NCBI RefSeq assembly: GCF_000186865.1
Contig: NW_008705565.1
Location: forward strand, 404,440 to 468,439
Direction: 5' to 3'
Source: Aureococcus anophagefferens
Taxonomy: Eukaryota; Sar; Pelagophyceae; Pelagomonadales; Pelagomonadaceae
Length of the DNA stretch: 64,000 bases
This document shows, piece after piece, positions 36,274-47,900 of the stretch (positions are counted from its first letter, which is position 1; each line of letters begins with the position of its first letter). Position numbers and translations under genes: made by a program. The notes under the pieces were generated by a model. It was not told the DNA's origin and did no database searches. It saw only the letters and a list, made by a program, of their open reading frames with translations.

Positions 36274-38824
36274 TTATGGGTTCAGCAGGCTCGCGCCTGG
36301 CTTCGCGGCCGCGTCGCTCGGGTGCACGCGTGGCGGCGCGCCCGCGCCGTTCCCCGCGTGGCCCGACCCGCGGAGGCTCGCGACGGCGAGCACCTTGGCC
36401 CGCAGCCGCCCGCCCGTGACATGGGGCGTGAGCTCGCCGTCGCTCTCGCGCGACATCGCGCGCGCGAGCTGGCGGCAGGACACGAGCTCGTCCTGGAGGC
36501 CCTGCGCGAGGCGGCTCGGGCTCTTGAGCTCGACGATCTGGTCGTAGAGCTTGCACGCGTCCTCGAGGTCGACGACGAAGAGGCCCTCGTGGGGCGCGTC
36601 GAGGTCCGCGATGAGGTACGAGCTCGCCGCGATCAACGCGACGGTCGCGAAGCAGAGCGCCGCGTTCAGGCCCTCGGACCCGCTCTGAATCAACAATATG
36701 CCGAAGAACATGCCGTTGCAGAGGAGGAGATTCAGCGCGTAGAGGCTCCAGTGGAGCGCGCGGCGCTCGAGCGCCGACCGCGCGTAGCGGCTCGTCGCCG
36801 TCTCGCCCGCGGCCTGTGTGGAAATCAAATCTTCAGCCCGACTTCAATGTGCGCGTATTTGAGAGTTTTGACGCAAGCTCTTCGGCTCTGCTTCGAGAAC
36901 TTGACGAGAGCGATCGATTCGTCCAAAAATCAGCCAAATCGACTTCGATTTGACCGAGCTCGATAATTTCAACGTTTGGTCGGGACGTCCCAAACCGGCG
37001 GTTGATTTTCTCACAGCCCGCGGCCTCGAGCGAGCTCTTGGCGATGTCGTTGTGGAACTCGCCGCAGTTGGCGGAGGCCTTCTCGAGCGCCGGGACGATG
37101 CTGTAGAGCTTGGCGAGCTGCTTCACGTCCGCGCAGCGGCCGACGGTGATCTCCTCGAGGAGGTGCTCCGCGTAGACGAAGAGGATGTCGAGGAGCTCCG
37201 TCTTCAACGAGAGCTGGTCGGCGCTCGCGGCCGAGAGCGCGGCGATGAGGAGGAACGTGCGGTGGAGGCCCGCGCACTCCGCCGCGAGGTGGGCCTGGAT
37301 CGCCGCGAGACGCTCGCTCGCGACGCTCAGCGTCTGCGCGAGCACGAGGCCGTAGACGAGGCCCGCGACGGAGAGGTAGGACGCCGCGGCGTCGTTCTGG
37401 TACGCGTCGGCCTTGTCGCCGTTGTTCCGGTAGATGGTCCGCATGAGGCGCGGCGCGCACGCGAGGAGCACGAGCGATCCGAGCGAGCTCAGCGCCGCCG
37501 TCGCCCACGGCGGCGGCCGCGCGCCGCGGAGCCGCCGGGCCAGGACGTCGTCGAAGGACCGCTTGATCGCGCCGCGGCCGCCCCAGAGCGCGCCGAGCAG
37601 GCAGGCGACGAAGAGCGCCGCGTAGACCGCGGGCAGCGCCGCGCCGCGGCCGCCGCGCGGGCACGGCGCCGGCGGGTCGAGCGCGCAGGCGCCCTCGCAG
37701 TACGCGCTCTCGAGGCCCCGGAGCAGGCAGCGCGCCGCGGTCATGGACGCGGCGACGGACCCGATCGCCGAGCCCCGGAGGCACGAAGGGGCGTAGGGCG
37801 GGTCCGGCGAGACGTGGTAGCGCCGGGTGGCAACGTCGAAGTTGCACGGGCCGAGCGTCGCGGAAGTCCGGAGCGCGCCCGACGCGTCGTAGGGCCCGAA
37901 GAGCGGGAAGCCGTCGAGCATGACGCCGACGCGCGGGCTCGGCGCGCCGGAGGCCGCCCAAGTAGCCGCGCCGAGCGTCGGTCGCGTCGCGTTGCCGAGC
38001 GCGCCCAAACTCCGCAGGAGGCAGAGCGGCGGGCCGTGGTAGTGGTGCCGGTGCGCGCGGTCCACGTGGCCGCCACACGCGTCGAACTCGAAGACCGTCG
38101 GCGCCGCGCCGTGGTCCGCGAAGAAGGGCACGCCGTTGACGGCGACGCCGATGGGGTCCCCGTAGGGGTGGTCGCTCGCGACGTACGTCGACCCCGCGCC
38201 GACCTCGGGCGCCGAGGGGACGACGTAGGCATAGCGGTGCTCCATGGGCGTGAAGATGCCGAGGGCGGACGCGTCCGCCGCGGTCGCTCCGGTCCCGCAG
38301 GCCGACCCGCAGCACGACGCGCCGCAGAGCCGCCGCCCGCAGGACGCGCCGCAGCAGCCGCCCGCGCAGGAGCTTCCCGAGCAACACGAGGCGCCGCACC
38401 CGCTCCCGGAGCACGAGGAACCGCCGCAGCACGACGAGGCGCCGCAGCTGCTCCCGGAGCACGAGGAACCGCCGCAGCACGAGGCGCCGCAGCTGCTTCC
38501 AGAGCAAGAGGAGCCGCAGGCGCTTCCGGAACAGCACGCGCCGCCGCAGCTGCCCGAGCAGCACGCGTCGCCGCAGCCCGCGCCGCAATCGCCGTACGAC
38601 GCGCTGGCCTTGACGAGAGGTCCTCCGAAGATCTCATGGTCCGGGCAGCCCGTGGCCTGTATCGAGAGGCTGCCCTTCGTCGACTGGACAAAGATGGAGT
38701 CCAGGAAGCAGAAATTGTTGGCGCGCGATGGCTCGTCGTCTGGACCACATATGCGCCCTAGAAGCGCCTTGGTTTGCGTCGACGGGCCCTCTTCGCACTT
38801 ATTTTGGGCGCCAGCGGAGCACAT
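36274..38824 (-). CDS. YHYH-domain / DUF4239 bestrophin-like membrane protein
   Basis: Exon A (38824-37025) and exon B (36813-36274) join in phase 0 to 779 residues. A Cys/Gly/Ser repeat region (about residues 80-165) precedes a YHYH domain with HRHHYHGP (near 265) and GVMLDGFPLFGPYD (near 315). A hydrophobic helix follows near 405. The second half is a DUF4239/bestrophin-like domain: YQNDAAASYLSVAGLVYGLVLA, a long helical loop, then after the intron two membrane helices (LNLLLCNGMFFGILLI and LCFATVALIAASSYL). The domain is split exactly by the introner-like intron. There is no signal peptide at the current start; a strong acceptor (CAATTACAG, minus strand near 38852) in frame upstream suggests another 5' exon, which I could not place. 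Confidence 0.75.
36814..37016 (-). mobile_element. Introner-like element acting as an intron
   Basis: This 203-bp element starts CTGTGTGGAAATCAA (plus strand) and ends TTGATTTTCTCACAG, an inverted repeat with 13 of 15 matches. Exact 8-bp direct repeats CCCGCGGC flank it (36806-36813 and 37017-37024). On the gene's strand the reading frame is restored only if the element plus one flanking copy is removed. The intron is then 37024 down to 36814, with a GC donor inside the upstream copy (GAG|GCCGCG) and an AG acceptor formed by the element's own CACAG end. The element is clearly less GC-rich than the exons. Introner elements with short inverted repeats and 8-bp duplications are known from Aureococcus; membership in that family is inference. 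Confidence 0.87.
38340..38590 (-). repeat. Cys/Gly/Ser-encoding repeat region
   Basis: Imperfect units of about 30-50 bp encode CGGSSCSGSSCGAS-type peptides in the N-terminal part of the YHYH protein. More than thirty cysteines fall within about 85 residues, so metal binding or disulphide cross-linking is plausible. Confidence 0.8.
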
Positions 38825-38891
38825 CGTGTGCCCGAAGCGAATTTGAAGCTGTAATTGAATAGAACATTACCATCAACGCTTTGCAAGCCGT

Positions 38892-39000
38892 GATGGGCAG
38901 CCCTTGTGCGCACCCGCGCTGAGCCTCAACGCGCTCGACTCATCAAGGCGACACGATGGGCAGCACTTGCGCGCACCCTTGCTGCTGAGCGCGCACTCGA
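38892..39000. repeat. 63-bp imperfect tandem duplication upstream of the glycosyltransferase
   Basis: Two copies start GATGGGCAG at 38892 and 38955 and both continue with a GCGCACCC...GCTGAGC segment. The array ends at the glycosyltransferase start codon and probably forms its 5' UTR. Confidence 0.7.
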
Positions 39001-40169
39001 TGCGCATCGCCATTCTCCTCGCAGCCCTGCCGAGCGCGGCGCCGTGGTGCCAGCACCGAGAGCGGGACGGACGCATCCTCGAGTGCCTGCGCGCCAAGAT
39101 CCCGGTGTTCACGCCCTTGGACGAGGTGCGCGCCTGCTTTGCGCCGTGCATGATCGCCGCCTACGGCTCCCTCGACGTGCCTGTCCCCGCGCGCGCGGCG
39201 GTCGTGCCCTCGCTGGCGCGCTACCGCGCCATGCTCGAGCTCGCGCCCTCGTGGCGCGTCTCGCCGAGCCACAAGCCGGGCCAGCGGTTGCGCGCGGCGA
39301 CCCGCGGGCTGCGCAACGTCGTCGTGCGCTGCCCCGCCGATAACTTCAACCTGTGCCTGCGGCCGGAGAACGCCGACGCCGACGCCGTGCTCGACCAGGT
39401 CGCCGCGAATCTCACGGGACGCGTCGCGTTCTGGCACATGGACGCCTTCAAGCTGTGGCCGCAGGAGGGCGGCGACGCGGCGACGCTGCGGCCGCTGCAC
39501 GGCGTCACCTACTATTCGACGAACCCGGCGTTCCATCGCCACGACGTCGTGCCCGCGCCGCTCGGCGTCCTCGACGCGCTCGTCGGCGGGCACCTCGCCA
39601 AATTCTCGTCGCGGAGGGTCGCGCCCAAGCCCGAGGAGGTCATCGACTGGGAGGCCGAGCTCCGGCCGATCTCGCTCGACGGCTGGCTCGGCCGGCGGCG
39701 GCTCCTGCACTGCGACAGCTACCGGATGCGCTGGGGCGGCGGCGGCCACAGCTACGGCCGCCAGCGCATGCTCGAGGCCTTCGAGGCGAGCGGCTTCGCC
39801 TGCGACCCGACGCCCGTGAACCACACGGCCTACGTCGCGGGGCTCCGCGAAGCCCAGTTCGTCGCGTGCCCGCGGGGCAACGGTATCCAGGTCTACCGCG
39901 TCTGGGAGGCGCTCCTGCTCGGCGCCGTCCCCATCGTGCTGCGGACCCACTTCCCGACGCACGACGCGCTCTACGCGAAGCTGCCGGTCGTGATGATAGG
40001 ACCCTCGACGGCGCGGCCGAAGTTCGACGCCTGGACCACGGTGACGCCCGACTTCCTCCGGCGCGAGCGGGCGCGCGTAGAGCGGCTCGCCCGCGAGAGC
40101 GCGTTCGACCTCGCCGGCGCGTTCCTCCCGTACTGGCTCGGGCGCCTCTTTAACGAGTCGCTGCCGTAG
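39000..40169 (+). CDS. Exostosin-like glycosyltransferase, secretory pathway
   Basis: This 389-residue protein has no intron. The ATG at 39000 is chosen because it opens a signal peptide (MRIAILLAALPSAAPW); an earlier in-frame ATG at 38904 lies inside the upstream duplication. The key block is FVACPRGNGIQVYRVWEALLLGAVPIVL (two segments around residue 285), the pattern FxxxPxGxGxxxxRxWEALxxGxVPIV of exostosin/GT47-like and related fucosyltransferase-like enzymes. Upstream, SYRMRWGG and YSTNPAFHRHD segments fit the nucleotide-sugar side of such proteins. There is no strong stem or anchor beyond the signal. Donor and acceptor are unknown. It converges with the unknown acidic-tail gene. Confidence 0.7.
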   Translation: MRIAILLAALPSAAPWCQHRERDGRILECLRAKIPVFTPLDEVRACFAPCMIAAYGSLDVPVPARAAVVPSLARYRAMLELAPSWRVSPSHKPGQRLRAATRGLRNVVVRCPADNFNLCLRPENADADAVLDQVAANLTGRVAFWHMDAFKLWPQEGGDAATLRPLHGVTYYSTNPAFHRHDVVPAPLGVLDALVGGHLAKFSSRRVAPKPEEVIDWEAELRPISLDGWLGRRRLLHCDSYRMRWGGGGHSYGRQRMLEAFEASGFACDPTPVNHTAYVAGLREAQFVACPRGNGIQVYRVWEALLLGAVPIVLRTHFPTHDALYAKLPVVMIGPSTARPKFDAWTTVTPDFLRRERARVERLARESAFDLAGAFLPYWLGRLFNESLP

Positions 40170-40284
40170 TAGACACGCATCACTACCACTGTACCAGGAC
40201 AGTTGTATCTCGCGCGATCAGTGAGCTAGTCGGCGGGCGTCGGCGGGTGACGCGACTTAGGGACCGGCCGGAGCTGGACGCTAG

Positions 40285-41703
40285 CTAGTCGGACTCCGAC
40301 TCGGAGTCGGAGTTGGACGCAAAGGAAGAGAAATCTGGCAGGGGTTTGGAGTGCTCGGTGATGAGAAGGGCGTTTGGCTCTCGCTTGTACTCCGGGGCCC
40401 AGCGCGCGCGATCGATGCATTTTTTGCGGAGCTTCATAAGCGGACTGAGAGGCGACTCCTCGTCTGACTCAAACTCTGGGTCGTGCCGATCGTACCGACA
40501 CGTGAGATCCTCGTCCCAGTCCCACATCTTCAGGATGTCCGACGGATGACAGAAGTTGCCATCCCGGCCCGTGTACTTGTCGAAATGGAGTTCTGTGTGG
40601 TCATGCCAATCATCTTCGTAAGAGACCTTCCACTGGACCTCGAGCACGCCTCGGCCGCCGTCGGCAAGCTGGAATTTTGCATTATCGAGATCCGCGACGA
40701 GCGTGCACGAGGCGAACTTCGGCGGCCGGTCATCATCCGGTCGATCAGAAAACTCAAGCTTCTCCCAGCGACCACAACTAAGCACTGGTTCGTAGCCGAC
40801 CTCATAGAGCTGCTGGCCTTGGCCATACACCAGACCGAAGTAGCGGCCGATCTGTCGCCAAGATTCCGGGATCGAAGTCACGGCGAGTGCGAGTTCGGAG
40901 ACGCTAAAGACAGAGCCGCTGAGAGCCGTGAAGGAGCGCTCCGTCGGGGCGAGCGCGAACTCGCCCATGACCTCGGCGCGATAATAATCATATGACTCGC
41001 CGTCGTAACCTTTTTCAGCGAGTGTACGCATGCGCCGCGTGGCGCCGCCCATCCATACGCCTTCTTCCTTGAGAACGCTCGACTTCACGGTGAGAGTCGC
41101 GCAGCCAATCAGACCTGGGAAATTGGCTTCCCACGGGAACAAGGGACTAAATGAGCCGTCTTGCTGGCCCATGTCGTTTTGCCAGTCGACTTCGTAGGCC
41201 TCGGGCGAAGCCGCGAGCAGCGTTAATGTTCGCCCGACGTCGGTCAGTCCCGGCGGGCCCGCCAGCGCCTCGCGGACGGCCGTCTCGAGAGCGTCGGGGC
41301 GCAGCGGCGGATCAAGTCTCGTGGACGATTCGCCGGCGCGAAAGTCATCGACCTCGCGACCGTGTCGCCAGCCTGGACCGAAGCTCTCGGGGTCAGGATT
41401 CTCCTCCCAGGCCTTGTTCTCCAACGCGTGGCGGGCGCGGATCGCCTCAAGGCTCTCGGCGGCGGCCAAGAAAGCATCGTCGCTCGTCCGCGCCGCGCGC
41501 CGCTCCGCTTCGCCCGGCAGAGCGAAGGCGAGCGCGAGAATATCGCGGACGATATCGCGCGGCACGCCGCGCCGCGACAGGCGGACGCCGACCGAGGCGT
41601 TGGCGGCGCGACAACACGGCAGCTCGAGGAGTGCCGAAGCCCGGCGGAGCCGTATCACAGCGACGTGCGTGCCCGTCGCCGAGGATGCTCCGGGGCTCAT
41701 CAT
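40285..41703 (-). CDS. Unknown protein with acidic Ser/Asp/Glu tail
   Basis: This 472-residue protein starts at Met 41703; the frame continues upstream but with Arg-rich, non-protein-like content. I do not recognise the family. The N terminus has a short helix (GVPRDIVRDILALAF) that resembles, weakly, an F-box first helix. The middle (about 130-400) is a beta-rich, Trp/Tyr/Phe-containing globular region with conserved-looking blocks (FSPLFPWEANFPG, YFGLVYGQGQQLYEVGYEP, VSYEDDWHDHTELHFDKY). The C terminus is Ser/Asp/Glu alternating, encoded by a TCCGAG-type repeat. It has lower GC than its neighbours (40300-41200), without introns. Confidence 0.62.
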   Translation of the reverse strand: MMSPGASSATGTHVAVIRLRRASALLELPCCRAANASVGVRLSRRGVPRDIVRDILALAFALPGEAERRAARTSDDAFLAAAESLEAIRARHALENKAWEENPDPESFGPGWRHGREVDDFRAGESSTRLDPPLRPDALETAVREALAGPPGLTDVGRTLTLLAASPEAYEVDWQNDMGQQDGSFSPLFPWEANFPGLIGCATLTVKSSVLKEEGVWMGGATRRMRTLAEKGYDGESYDYYRAEVMGEFALAPTERSFTALSGSVFSVSELALAVTSIPESWRQIGRYFGLVYGQGQQLYEVGYEPVLSCGRWEKLEFSDRPDDDRPPKFASCTLVADLDNAKFQLADGGRGVLEVQWKVSYEDDWHDHTELHFDKYTGRDGNFCHPSDILKMWDWDEDLTCRYDRHDPEFESDEESPLSPLMKLRKKCIDRARWAPEYKREPNALLITEHSKPLPDFSSFASNSDSESESD

Positions 41704-41916
41704 AGCGGCCGATCCCGCTCGCCGGCTCCGCCTCCTCCTGATGGCGCATTCGCGTCGCCGGTCCACCGTCGGCCTCGTATGCATCGCGGACGCGCTTCAT
41801 GGACGCTGTGGTCTTGTCGAACGTAGGGCGTAGGGCTCGCGAGCTTGTGGCCGGTGATCGCCAATGCCAGGCTGCGACACCTCTCCAGGCCTTCTTCACT
41901 ACATACTCGAAATAAC

Positions 41917-44900
41917 TTAGGACTTCTCCGCGCTGCCGAAGAAGACGGTGCCGTTCGTGAAGGGCACGAGGACGCGCTCGAGCGATGCGGTCGCGTTCGT
42001 GATCTCGGACTTGCCGCGGGGCGTCGCGTAGGCGTCCCCGGGCCCCGCGCCCGGCGCCGCGGGCCTCGCGGCGCGCCGCGCGCGCGCGCGGCGGTCCACG
42101 ACCTGGCGGTAGCGCTCGCGCTCGTAGGCCAGGTCCGCGACGGTGTCCACGGGCCGCGTGCGGCACGCCTTGTCGAACTGCGCGATCGCGCGGCTCGACG
42201 GCTCGAAGAACTCGAGCGGCGCCGCGCGGCGCGCCTTCGCGGGCGACGCGCGGGCCGCCGGCGCGCGGTGGAGGTAGGCGTGCTGCGTGATCGCCAGGGG
42301 CCCGACGGTGTGCGTGACCTTCTCGACGACGCCCTCGAAGAGCGCGGTCACCCGGAGCATGGGCATGCCGTGGAAGTAGATGGGCGTGCACTTGCCCTGC
42401 ACGAAGCGCCGCGTCGCGACGTCCTCGGACGCGCGCATGGCGAGGCGCCGCACGTTCCAGCGGTCCGCGACGAGGCCGACCCACGCGTCGAAGTGCGCCG
42501 CCAGCATCCGCCGCGCGTGCAGCCTCGGGACCGCGCGGGGCCGCGCGGGCGACGGCGACCGCGACCGCCGGCCTCGCTTCGACGACCCGAACCACTCGCC
42601 GAAGGTGCGCTCCGGCGAGTCGAGGACGCCGCCCGCGCGGCCCGCGACCTCGAGCGCGAGCTCGCTCTCGGCCTTGCGCCGCCACGTCGCCAGCGCGCGG
42701 CCCGCGTCCCGCATGTCCCAGCGCCGGAGCGCGCGCGCGCAGCGCCGCGCCGCCGCCTCCGCCGCGTCGAGGCGTTGTAGGAACGCTCTCCAGCGCCGGA
42801 GCGCGTCCGCGGCGCCGCGGTGCGCGATCTTCGCGAACGCGCGCGACACCATGCGGCACGCGCGGCCCGAGAGGCTGAGCCCGTCGAGGTAGGTGCGCCA
42901 GGCCCGCAGGGCCGCGCCGAGGTCGCGCCGCCGCCAGAGGTGGAGCGCGTGGACGAAGGCGCCGAGGGCCCTGGCCCGGGCCCCGGCGGCCGCGGCCGCC
43001 TCGCGCGCGCGCCGCGCCCAGACGTCGACGCCGAAGACCAGCTCCCGGCGCCGCATGCGTCTTACCACGAGCCGCATGGTCTCCTCGCGGCGGTGCAGCG
43101 CCCGGTGCGCCCCCAGCGCGTCGATCCAGGCGCGCCAGCCCGCGCCCAGCCGCTTCCGGAGCATGCGGCGGACCGTCCGCTCCGCCGCGGCCATCGCCGA
43201 CGAGAGCGTGACGCGCGTGGACCGCTGGGCCTCGGGCACGATCCGCTGCGCGCGCCAGTAGGCCTCCTGCGCGACCCAGACCTGGGCCTGCCAGAGCACC
43301 CAGGCCCGCAGCAGCGCGTCCCGGTCCTTGAGGAGCAGCCGCTTGAAGACGTGGAGCGCGGCGTCGTGGACGTCGCGCGCGCGATTCCCGAGCTCCCGCG
43401 CGGCGCTCCGCCACTGGCGCAGGGCCGGCGCCAACGCGTCCCGGCCGAAGCGCTTGACGGCGCGCGCCACGAGGCCCCGCAACCGCTTGCGCTCGGCGAC
43501 GTCGTCGACCCACGCGTTCAGCGCCGCGAGCAGGCCCCGGTGCCGGAGCCGCGCGGCGCAGCGCGCGACGATGCGCAGGTTGCGCGTGTGGCTGCTGTTC
43601 GCGCCGGACCAGACGAGCAACGCCTTGCGCAGCGCCCCGCTCCGCTTCCCGTCCAGGTCCCAGAACAGCACCTTGAGCCGGTGGTCGCGCTCGCGCCGCC
43701 GCCAGCCGGCGACCAGATCCTCGTCGCCGCGCTCGCGCGCGGCGCGGCGCCAGCGGCCCCAGGCGGCGGCCGCCGCGCGGTGCTTGAGGTGGCCCAGCGT
43801 CTTGAGGATCAGCGCCTCGGCGCGCCTCCGGTCCGCCGCGGCCTCGGCCCACGCGCGCCACGCGGCCGCGACGGCGCGGCGGCCGCGCTCCGCGAGGAGC
43901 CGCGCGGCGCGGCCGCAGGACTCGCGGCGCCGCAGGGCGTCGAGGCGCGCCTCCAGGTCCGCCTCGCGGGCCTCCCGCAGGAACGCGGCCCAGGACCGCC
44001 ACGCGAGCGCGAGGTTCCCGCGCGAGAGCGCCCGGAGCGCGCGGACCGCGACGCCCGCCGCGCCGCGGACGCGCCGCTCGTCCTCGACGGCGCGGCGCCA
44101 GGCGGACCAGGCGCCCCACTCCGCGGACCGCTGCCACCGGCCGAAGAGGCCGTCGAGCTTGACCATCGTGCGCTGGTGGAGGACCCACGACGTGAGGCCC
44201 GCGCGGAGCGCGCGCGCGTCCCGGTCCGAGAAGAGCCGCGCGACGTCGCGCGCGGCCCGCTCCCGGCGCGCCGCCGTCGCCCGCGCCTCGCCCGTGAAGC
44301 GCGCCCAGGTCTGCCAGCCGCGCCAGGCGTCGAAGCGGTCCAGGCGCCGCAGCGCGCGGAGCGGGTCGTGCGCGCAGCGGCCGAGGCGACCGAAGACGCC
44401 CTGCAGGCCCTGGTCCGCGCGCCGCGCGCCGGCGCCCCAGCGGCGGAAGCCCGCGTAGAGCGCGCCGCGCTGCATGCGCCGCAGGCACCGGTCCGCGAGC
44501 GCGAACGCGCGGTCCCGGCGCCGCCGCGCGGCCGCCGCGCGGCCGCCGTTCCGGAGCCACGTGTTCCACCCGACGAAGAGGCGCTTCCTCGCGAGGCCGT
44601 GGCAGCGGTGGTAGAGCGCCCGGCGGATGCGCACGAGGCGCACGGCGTCGCCGTCGGCGACGGACGACGCGCGGAGCGCCGCGACGCGGCGCTCGATCGT
44701 CTTCGCGACCCAGAGGCGCCACGCGAGCGACTGGGACCGGTGGAGCAGGTGCTTCACCGTGCGCCGCACGGTCGCCTCGACGGCCACGCACCGCGCGTCG
44801 ACCTCGAGCCAGCGGCGCCAGCCCGCCGCGACCGCGCAGGACAGCATGCGGCCGACGCACCGCAGCACCTTGCGATCCGCGGCTTTGAGGTCCGCGACGA

Positions 44901-47900
44901 CGCAGACCCACTGGCGCAGGGCGTCGTGGGCCGCGCGGTGGCACATGGTCACCAACACGCGCCGCATCGTCCCCTCCGCCGCGGCGCAGGCCCGCGCCTC
45001 GAGGTCCCACTGGCGGAACGCGGCCCAGAGTTTGCGATGCGCCATCCGCGACGCGACGCGGCGGCACCGCTCCTCGACGGCCTTCAACGCGCGCGCGTTG
45101 CAGGCCCACTCGTGGAACGCGGCGAACACGGCGAGATTCGCCATGCGCTTCAGCACCTTGCCGCACAACGCCTCCGCGCGCCGCTCCGACCTCGCGGTGA
45201 GGAGCCACGACCGGAACGCCGAGTGGGTCCTCCGGTGCGTCATCTTGAGGATCACGCGCACGCACTTGCGCTCGACGTCCCGCGCGCGCCGCGTCGCGTC
45301 GCGCCAGGACCGGAAGGCGCCCGCGGCCTTGCGGTGGCCGAGGCGGCCCACGGCCGCGCGGACGCGGCGCTTCTTCCTTTCGTGGTCGACGACGACGGCC
45401 TTCCACTGGCGCACGGCCGCCGCGAGCGCGTGCTTGCTCAGCTCGACGAGCACGTGGCGCATCTGGTGCTCCCTGGCGGCCTCCGCCGCCGTGGCCCGGC
45501 GCCACGCGTCGAAGCCCGCGGCGGACGCGCGGTGGCCCATCTTGCCCACGACCCGCTTCATCCGCCGCTCGCTCTCGAGGAAGTCCCGGATCTGGGCCGC
45601 CCACTGGCGCACGGCCCGGCTCTGGGCGCCGTGGTAGGCCCGGAGCAGCACGCGGCGCATCGTGTCGCGCTTGCCGTTCTCCTCGCGGACGAACGCGACC
45701 CAGCTCCGCCAGCGGCCGTGCGTCGCCCGGAGGTTCCGGTTCGACAGCAGCGCGGCCGCGCGGACGCAGGCCTGGGCCTCCTTCAGGCGCGCGAGCTCGC
45801 GGCTCTTGCCGTCGACGTAGAAGAGCCGCGCGGCGACGACCCAGCGGCGCCACGCGAGCGCCTCGGCCTTTTTCAACAGGCGTCCGGCGACCTTCGCGGC
45901 CAAAGCGACACCGCGGCGGCCCTCCTCGGACCGCGCGACGGCCTCGGCCCAGGACCGCCAGGCCGCGAGCTCGACGGCCCGCGTCCAGCGCTTCACGAGC
46001 CGCTCGCATTTGGCCGCCGCGCGCCGGTGGAGCACCCACGTGTGGAGCGCCGCGCGGAGCTTCCGCGCGTCCGCGCCGCGGAGCGACGCGAGCGCGCGCG
46101 ACGCGCCCCGGTGGCGCGCGTCGGCCGCGGCGCGCGCCAGGTCCGTGGCGGCCTTCCAGGTGCGCAGCCCCGTCCAGGCGCCGAGCTTGTCGAGGCGCTT
46201 CAGCGCGCGGAGCGGGTCGTGGGCGGACGTCGCGAGGCGCCCGAACATGGTCGTCCGCGCCTGCTCCGCCCGCAGCTTCGCCGACAGGGAGCTCGCCGAG
46301 TCCTCGAACATGACCGTCGACCAGGCGTGGAAGCCCCGGCTCAGCGAGCGGCTCTGGCAGCGGCGGAGCACGCGCTCGGCCATCTTGACGCCGACGGATC
46401 GCGCCGCGGTCGCGTGCCGCGACCGCGACGCGAAGGAGATCCAGCGCATGAGCCCCCGCATGGCGTCGAGCTTCGCCCGCGCCTCGGCGACCTGTAGAAT
46501 GGACCGGAGCCGCAACCGCTGGCCCTCGAAGCGCAGCGCCAGCGCGTGGAGCGCCTCCGTCGCCGCGCGCGCGGCCGCGCGCCAGGCCATCCAAGCGAGG
46601 TGGAGCGTGCGGTGCGACATGTGGCTCAGCGTCTTGACGACGATGGCCTCGGCGCGCCGCCGGTCGCGCACGGCCTCGGCCCAGCGCCGCAGGCCCGCCG
46701 CGAGCGCGCGGTCGCCCTGGCGCAGGACGAGCCGCGCGGCGCGCGCGCACGCGCGGCTCCGCGTGAGGTCCCGCACGTGCGCCTCGCGACTCGCCACCTC
46801 CGCCGCCGCGAGGAAGCCGACCCAGGTGTGCAGCGCGCGCGCGAGGTCCCGCCGCGCGAGCTGGCGGAGCGCGCGGAGCGCGAGCGCGCCCGCGCGGTCG
46901 CGGTCCAAAGCGCGCATATAGACGTCGACCCAGGCGGAGAAGCCCGCGGCCTGCTTGCTGTGCGTCCAGCGACCAAAAAGATGGTCGAGCCGGACCATCG
47001 TGCGCTGGTGGAGGCGCCACGAGAGCCAGCCCGCGCGCCGCTTCCGCGCGTCGCCGTCCGCGAAGAGGCGGAGCACGACGTCGCAGGCCGCTCGTTGCCG
47101 TTCTGCTAGAGCGCGGAGCTCCGCCGTCGCCAAGACCCAGGTGCGCCAGCCCGTCCACGCGTCGAGGGCGTTGAGGCGCCGCAGCGCGCGCACGGGGTCG
47201 TGGACGCAGCGGCCGATGCGCCGGAGCACGTCGAGCCGGTCCCGCTTCTCGCTGCCCACGGCCCGCACCCACTGGCGCAGGCCCTTGGCCAGGCCCCGCG
47301 CCACGAGCTTGCGCAGGCAGCGGTCCGACACGGCGCACGCGCGCTCCTGGCTCGCGCGCCACTCCGCCAACAAATTCCCGTGCCGCAGCCACGTGCTAAA
47401 GGCCAGCGCCACGAGGCGCCGCCCCTTGCTGTGGCACCGATTGTAGACGGCGCGCGTCATGCGGTGGTGGCGCACCTTGGCGCTCTCGCGCACGGCCGAC
47501 GCGTGGATCGACAGGACCCGGAGCTCCACGACTCTCCCGTGCCACGCGCGCCACGCCTGGGACGCCGCCCGGTGGAGCATGTGCTTGAGCACGCGCACGA
47601 CCGTGGCCTCGGCGTCGGCGAGGCGCGCCACCTGGGCGACCCACTGGTTCCAGCCCGCCGCGGCGAACGCGTTGAGCACGTGCTTTAATACCCTTGTCAT
47701 CTTCCGCTCGACGTCCGCGCTCCGCCGGAACACGTAGACCCAGCGCCGCCAGCCCGCGGCCTCCATGGACGCGAGCATCTTCAGGAGCGCCCGCGTCATC
47801 GTCGCCTCCTTGGCTCGCTCGGCCGCGACGACGGCGGCCCACTGGCGGACGGCCTCGTTCGCCTTGCGGTGCGACATCTTCGACAGCGCGCGCCGCATGC

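Noticed and set aside
42820..46497. Long plus-strand frame opposite the Sfi1-like gene
   Set aside because: Low-complexity Arg/Pro/Ala sequence complementary to the repeats; it breaks wherever the sense repeats vary.
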